Of a DNA stretch of 16,145 nucleotides, positions 13,343-16,145 are shown in pieces. A program made the translations under genes and the position numbers. The DNA comes from Sphingomonadales bacterium (GTDB taxonomy: Bacteria > Pseudomonadota > Alphaproteobacteria > Sphingomonadales > Sphingomonadaceae), in the NCBI GenBank assembly GCA_027489295.1, contig JAIYAA010000260.1, positions 1-16,145 on the forward strand, read 5' to 3'. Position 1 is the first letter of the stretch. Each line of letters starts with the position of its first letter. The notes beneath the pieces were generated by a model. The model was not told the DNA's origin, ran no database searches, and worked only from the letters and a program-made list of their open reading frames with translations.

Positions 13343-15880
13343 ATGCGTCAAGAACTTAAGCCGCTTTGGGACGCCATCAGCAGGGCCGAGCTGCCTACAG
13401 ATCCGATTAAGCTATTCGGTGACGGGTGGGACGAGGCGGAGCAGCGTTTCCGACTTCAAGAAACATACCTGATTGACTTCAAAGACCACGCGCCGGACAA
13501 CTTCTCGGAAGGCATGGGCGCCGGCATTGTCCGGCTGGCCCTAGGTTTTCACAACAGCTTCGGTGGCGTCGTGGTGTTCGGCGTCAACGACCGAAGCCTA
13601 ACCCTATCAGGCCTCGAGCCGGTGCTCGATGTTGAGCCCTTCAACCGAATGCTAAGCGACGTCACCGGCGCCTCATTGGAATGCCTTTTCAAAACCTACA
13701 AGCTGCCTGGCGCGCAGTCCGAGGTAGGTGTGCTGCTAGTGCCGCGCCGCGGGATCGCCAGACCGCTGACTCTGCGGCGAGGCGTCGGTTCCTATCGTGA
13801 GGGCATGATTTGGCTCCGCGAACGGCACGAAGTGCTAGAAGCGACGGCAGCGCATCTACCCCATCTCTACTCCGCTCGGCAATCGCTGACGACCGGCGGA
13901 GACGAACCCCAGAACCTTCCAATCCACCGCTCGCTGCCGCCGTCTCCTGCGACAATGCACAATTTCATCGGCCGCCACGAACTCATGCGCGAGCTGTGGG
14001 ACTGGTTTGTATTCGGCGACCAACCTCGCATGTATCTTCATGGGCCTGGCGGCTCGGGTAAGAGCACACTTGCCTTCGAATTCGCCAAGACCATCGCAGA
14101 CGTCGGCTTCAACGTAGCCGTAGAGCCTGGTGAGCGTATCGACTATGTCTTGTTCCTCTCGGCCAAGGAGACGGAGCTAAACCCTCTTACCGGCGAACAG
14201 CAGATCTTCACCCTGCGGCAATTCGAAAACGCAGAGACCGAGTTTAAGCAGATTCTGTTCCACTCTGGACATTTCGACACGGACGCTATTGAAGCAGCTG
14301 ACGACAACCAGATCGAGGAGATGCTGACCGATCTTTTCTCGAGCTACACTGGCCTGCTCGTTCTTGATGACATCGACGCCCTGAGCCGTCGCGAGCAGGA
14401 CACGGGGGAGGAAACGTTACTGCTCAAGGCGATTGGCGGAGGGGCTAGGGCCAAGCGCACTCGGATCCTCTACACACTCCGCTATCGCCCGGCGCACGCC
14501 AGACGAAACGCCTACGAGGTCCCCGGAATGTCCGGCAAGGAGTTCTATGACTTCCTCGACGCCTGCTGCGTCCAGTTCGACGTTCCACATCCGCAGGCGG
14601 AAATCATCCCGTTAATCGCGGAGGAGACCCAGTCGCTTCCGCTCTTACTTGAGACGCTGGTAGGCCTGCGCCGCTACTGCGGCACCTTCCAAGAGGCCCT
14701 AGCCCTCTTCAAGGACAAGGGTGGCGACGCCGCACGCAGTTACCTATACCAACGCGAATATGATGCCCTCGATCGCAATGGTAAGTCGCGGGAGATTATG
14801 GCAACGCTCGCTCTTCTTGAAGAGCCAATACAGTTCAGCACGATCGTCAATTTGCTGAACTTCAACCCGCAACGTGTCTCCGACGCGCTGAGCGAATGCG
14901 GTAGCATCTTCCTCAGCACGACCGAGAGCGAAATCGGCGAGACGTTCTACCAGCTTACGCCGCCGAGCCGACCTTTCGTAAGAGCGGTGTCCCAGCGGCT
15001 CGACCGCTTTCACCAGATCGAGCGAACCGTGCAGCTCCTTCGCAGTCAAGGAAGCTCCCAGACTCCAGCCGAGGCGGCTATGATCATACGCATGCGCGCT
15101 CTGCTGCGCGCCCGCGACATCGAGGGCGTGATCCTGTTCGCGGAATCGCTGCCCTCGCACGATCCGAGCCTAGCAAATCCGATGGTCCTCGCGCTCCTCG
15201 GCCAAGCATATGCAGCCGCCGGCGGGGACAAACTCGAAAAGGCACGCGAGTGCTTCCGGCAAGCTAGCGCGCTCGGCACCCTTGATTCTGCTATGATGCG
15301 GAAATGGTATCACCTAGAATTCCGCTCCGGCTACGGTCTCGAAGAGGCCAAACGCGTTTGCTCGTTGATGCTGGACGCGCCACAGGTCGGAGGACGCGCG
15401 CGTAGCGAGTTTCTCAGCAAGCTGGCTTTCTGCTATCTGCAAGAGGCTCAAGCCCTTATAAGCGTCAGCCGAGAAAAGGCGGTGCCGCTCTTTCACAAAG
15501 CGATCGAAACCTATCTGGACGCCGAACGGATCGCTCATGCGAACACGGGCATGGACCCGACGGAGACGCTAAACTGGCTTCAACGCGCGGTCCTTGCCTT
15601 TCTGCGCTACCTACGTGATGACCTAGCCGAGTTCCTCCCGGTCTTGGAGGGCCTTGCAGGCCGCAAGCAGGACATCAGTTTGGAAGCTGCACAGTTGCTG
15701 ACGGGCGCAATGCAGCAATCCTACATCTCGAACGATGCCCGCATCCGCGCGAGGTTAGCGGGCTTGTCGCGAAAAGCCGCCGGTCGCCTGACCCGCGCAA
15801 CAAAGGGCAGCCCTAAGTTTCCCGGCATCAACCATGTCGCAGACATGCTGACCAAGACCGCAGATGCCCTATCAATCTGA
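13343..15880 (+). CDS. AlbA_2 (Schlafen-like)-STAND NTPase, Avs-type defence protein
   Basis: This 845-aa multidomain protein starts with an AlbA_2/Schlafen-like domain at ~35-170: E40, IDFK (45-48), then the helix GIVRLALGFHNSFGGVVVFGVND (61-83). A STAND/NB-ARC-type NTPase follows (~205-540), with NFIGR lead-in (207-211), Walker A GPGGSGKST (234-242), Walker B LLVLDDID (338-345), RILYTLR (374-380, sensor arginine) and SLPLLLETL (431-439), equivalent to the GLPL motif. Residues ~600-845 are helical repeats of TPR type (e.g. LLGQAYAAAGGDKLEKARECFRQA), the likely ligand sensor. STAND ATPases with effector domains of this plan (Avs) detect phage proteins, oligomerise and switch on the effector. 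Here the effector would be the AlbA_2 domain, which in related families binds or cleaves nucleic acid. The ATG has GGGGGAGG 6 nt upstream. All NTPase motifs appear intact; it is a single-gene unit. Confidence 0.85.
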   Translation: MRQELKPLWDAISRAELPTDPIKLFGDGWDEAEQRFRLQETYLIDFKDHAPDNFSEGMGAGIVRLALGFHNSFGGVVVFGVNDRSLTLSGLEPVLDVEPFNRMLSDVTGASLECLFKTYKLPGAQSEVGVLLVPRRGIARPLTLRRGVGSYREGMIWLRERHEVLEATAAHLPHLYSARQSLTTGGDEPQNLPIHRSLPPSPATMHNFIGRHELMRELWDWFVFGDQPRMYLHGPGGSGKSTLAFEFAKTIADVGFNVAVEPGERIDYVLFLSAKETELNPLTGEQQIFTLRQFENAETEFKQILFHSGHFDTDAIEAADDNQIEEMLTDLFSSYTGLLVLDDIDALSRREQDTGEETLLLKAIGGGARAKRTRILYTLRYRPAHARRNAYEVPGMSGKEFYDFLDACCVQFDVPHPQAEIIPLIAEETQSLPLLLETLVGLRRYCGTFQEALALFKDKGGDAARSYLYQREYDALDRNGKSREIMATLALLEEPIQFSTIVNLLNFNPQRVSDALSECGSIFLSTTESEIGETFYQLTPPSRPFVRAVSQRLDRFHQIERTVQLLRSQGSSQTPAEAAMIIRMRALLRARDIEGVILFAESLPSHDPSLANPMVLALLGQAYAAAGGDKLEKARECFRQASALGTLDSAMMRKWYHLEFRSGYGLEEAKRVCSLMLDAPQVGGRARSEFLSKLAFCYLQEAQALISVSREKAVPLFHKAIETYLDAERIAHANTGMDPTETLNWLQRAVLAFLRYLRDDLAEFLPVLEGLAGRKQDISLEAAQLLTGAMQQSYISNDARIRARLAGLSRKAAGRLTRATKGSPKFPGINHVADMLTKTADALSI

Positions 15881-15901
15881 GCCGTTCCGCCTACTCGAGC
15901 C

Positions 15902-15923
15902 GCGGCGGGAATGATCCCGCCGC
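15902..15923 (+). terminator. Hairpin after the STAND gene
   Basis: GCGGCGGGA (15902-15910) pairs perfectly with TCCCGCCGC (15915-15923) around ATGA, 21 nt after the stop. There is no clear T-tract behind it, so it is a probable but imperfect intrinsic terminator. Confidence 0.55.
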
Positions 15924-15958
15924 TATCGCGCGCGAACTCGGGTGTAATCGATCTTCCG

Positions 15959-16014
15959 TCTGCCGGCTTCGGTAGCGGCAGATCGGATGCTGACTGTAGG
16001 GCGGCACACAGTCA
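15959..16014. repeat. Two small inverted repeats beside the IS3 element
   Basis: TCTGCCG (15959-15965) mirrors CGGCAGA (15976-15982). TGACTGT (15991-15997) mirrors ACAGTCA (16008-16014). Both have 10-nt loops. Their role is unknown; they lie between the STAND gene hairpin and the IS end. Confidence 0.3.
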
Positions 16015-16027
16015 AGAATGCGCGCCC

Positions 16028-16043
16028 TGACGTGCTCCCCGTT
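16028..16043. mobile_element. Probable terminal end of the IS3-family element
   Basis: Downstream of the transposase stop the sequence reads outward to TGACGTGCTCCCC (16028-16040). Its plus-strand start with TG and its C-rich run are typical of IS3-family terminal inverted repeats. The matching end lies outside the window, so the boundary is inferred. Confidence 0.35.
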
Positions 16044-16044
16044 T

Positions 16045-16145
16045 TCAGGCCGCTGATAACTTAGCTTCGGTTTCCATATGCCCCTGGCGGGGGCGGTTCG
16101 TAAACTCGGCGGGTGCCATGCCGCCAAGGCTGCTGTGCGGACGCA
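16045..16145 (-). CDS. IS3-family transposase (OrfB), C-terminal end, partial
   Basis: On the minus strand, codons from 16143 read RPHSSLGGMAPAEF, then TNRPRQGHMETEAKLSAA and TGA (16045-16047). P-H-S-S-L-G-G-x-x-P-A-E-F is the hallmark end of the DDE integrase-core transposase of IS3-family elements, just after the catalytic glutamate region. Only the last 32 residues are in the window; the gene continues to the right. Whether the element is whole or a remnant cannot be judged. It may have inserted into the island just downstream of the STAND gene. Confidence 0.8.
   Translation of the reverse strand, partial: RPHSSLGGMAPAEFTNRPRQGHMETEAKLSAA

Noticed and set aside
12731..13351. 206-aa open frame on the minus strand across the resolvase 3' end and the following gap
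   Set aside because: It overlaps the clearly real resolvase, has no ribosome site or domain, and its composition is Pro/Arg/Ser-rich as in high-GC shadows.
1..16145. CRISPR array
   Set aside because: No regularly spaced set of three or more direct repeats with unique spacers was seen; the only tandem-like repeats are the short integrase-proximal and resolvase-proximal boxes.

Overview
The window (about 60% GC by eye, alphaproteobacterial codon use and families, most like a sphingomonad; this placement is an inference) is the left part of a genomic island inserted at a tRNA gene. A complete tRNA-Phe(GAA) at 38-113 is followed by a tyrosine-recombinase integrase (325-1602) reading away from it. 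The 210 bp between them hold two copies of a 19-bp repeat that look like integrase arm sites. No second copy of the tRNA 3' end is visible, so the other attachment site probably lies beyond base 16145.

From 9897 down to 1735, on the minus strand, lies a compact defence operon. In transcription order it has an unknown 59-aa protein, a 933-aa MmeI-like adenine-specific DNA methyltransferase, an SF2 DEAD/DEAH helicase-translocase, a GIY-YIG (T5orf172-type) nuclease, and a DUF262/DUF1524 protein of the GmrSD type. The four large genes are coupled by a 4-nt overlap, a 1-nt overlap and a 16-nt gap. The MmeI-like subunit shows no recognisable nuclease motif at its N-terminus, so the set reads as a split, multi-subunit restriction-modification system: methylation and target recognition in one protein, translocation in another, and cleavage in one or two separate nucleases.

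From about 9.9 to 12.3 kb is a block of small accessory genes: a DUF6641-like protein, a HUH-endonuclease/rolling-circle Rep-like protein (HIH and YxxK motifs) with a pair of hairpins just downstream, a DUF6626-like small protein, and an unrecognised 156-aa protein followed by a strong hairpin terminator. A Tn3/Pin-type serine resolvase follows (12461-13015), with res-like repeats upstream but no transposase.

The right part (13343-15880) is one large gene whose product combines an N-terminal AlbA_2 (Schlafen-like) domain, a STAND/NB-ARC-type P-loop NTPase and a helical-repeat C-terminus. This is the architecture of Avs-type phage sensors, but with a less usual effector. The window ends in the C-terminal end of an IS3-family transposase on the minus strand. 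Overall this is a mobile defence island carrying two probable anti-phage systems with independent modes of action.
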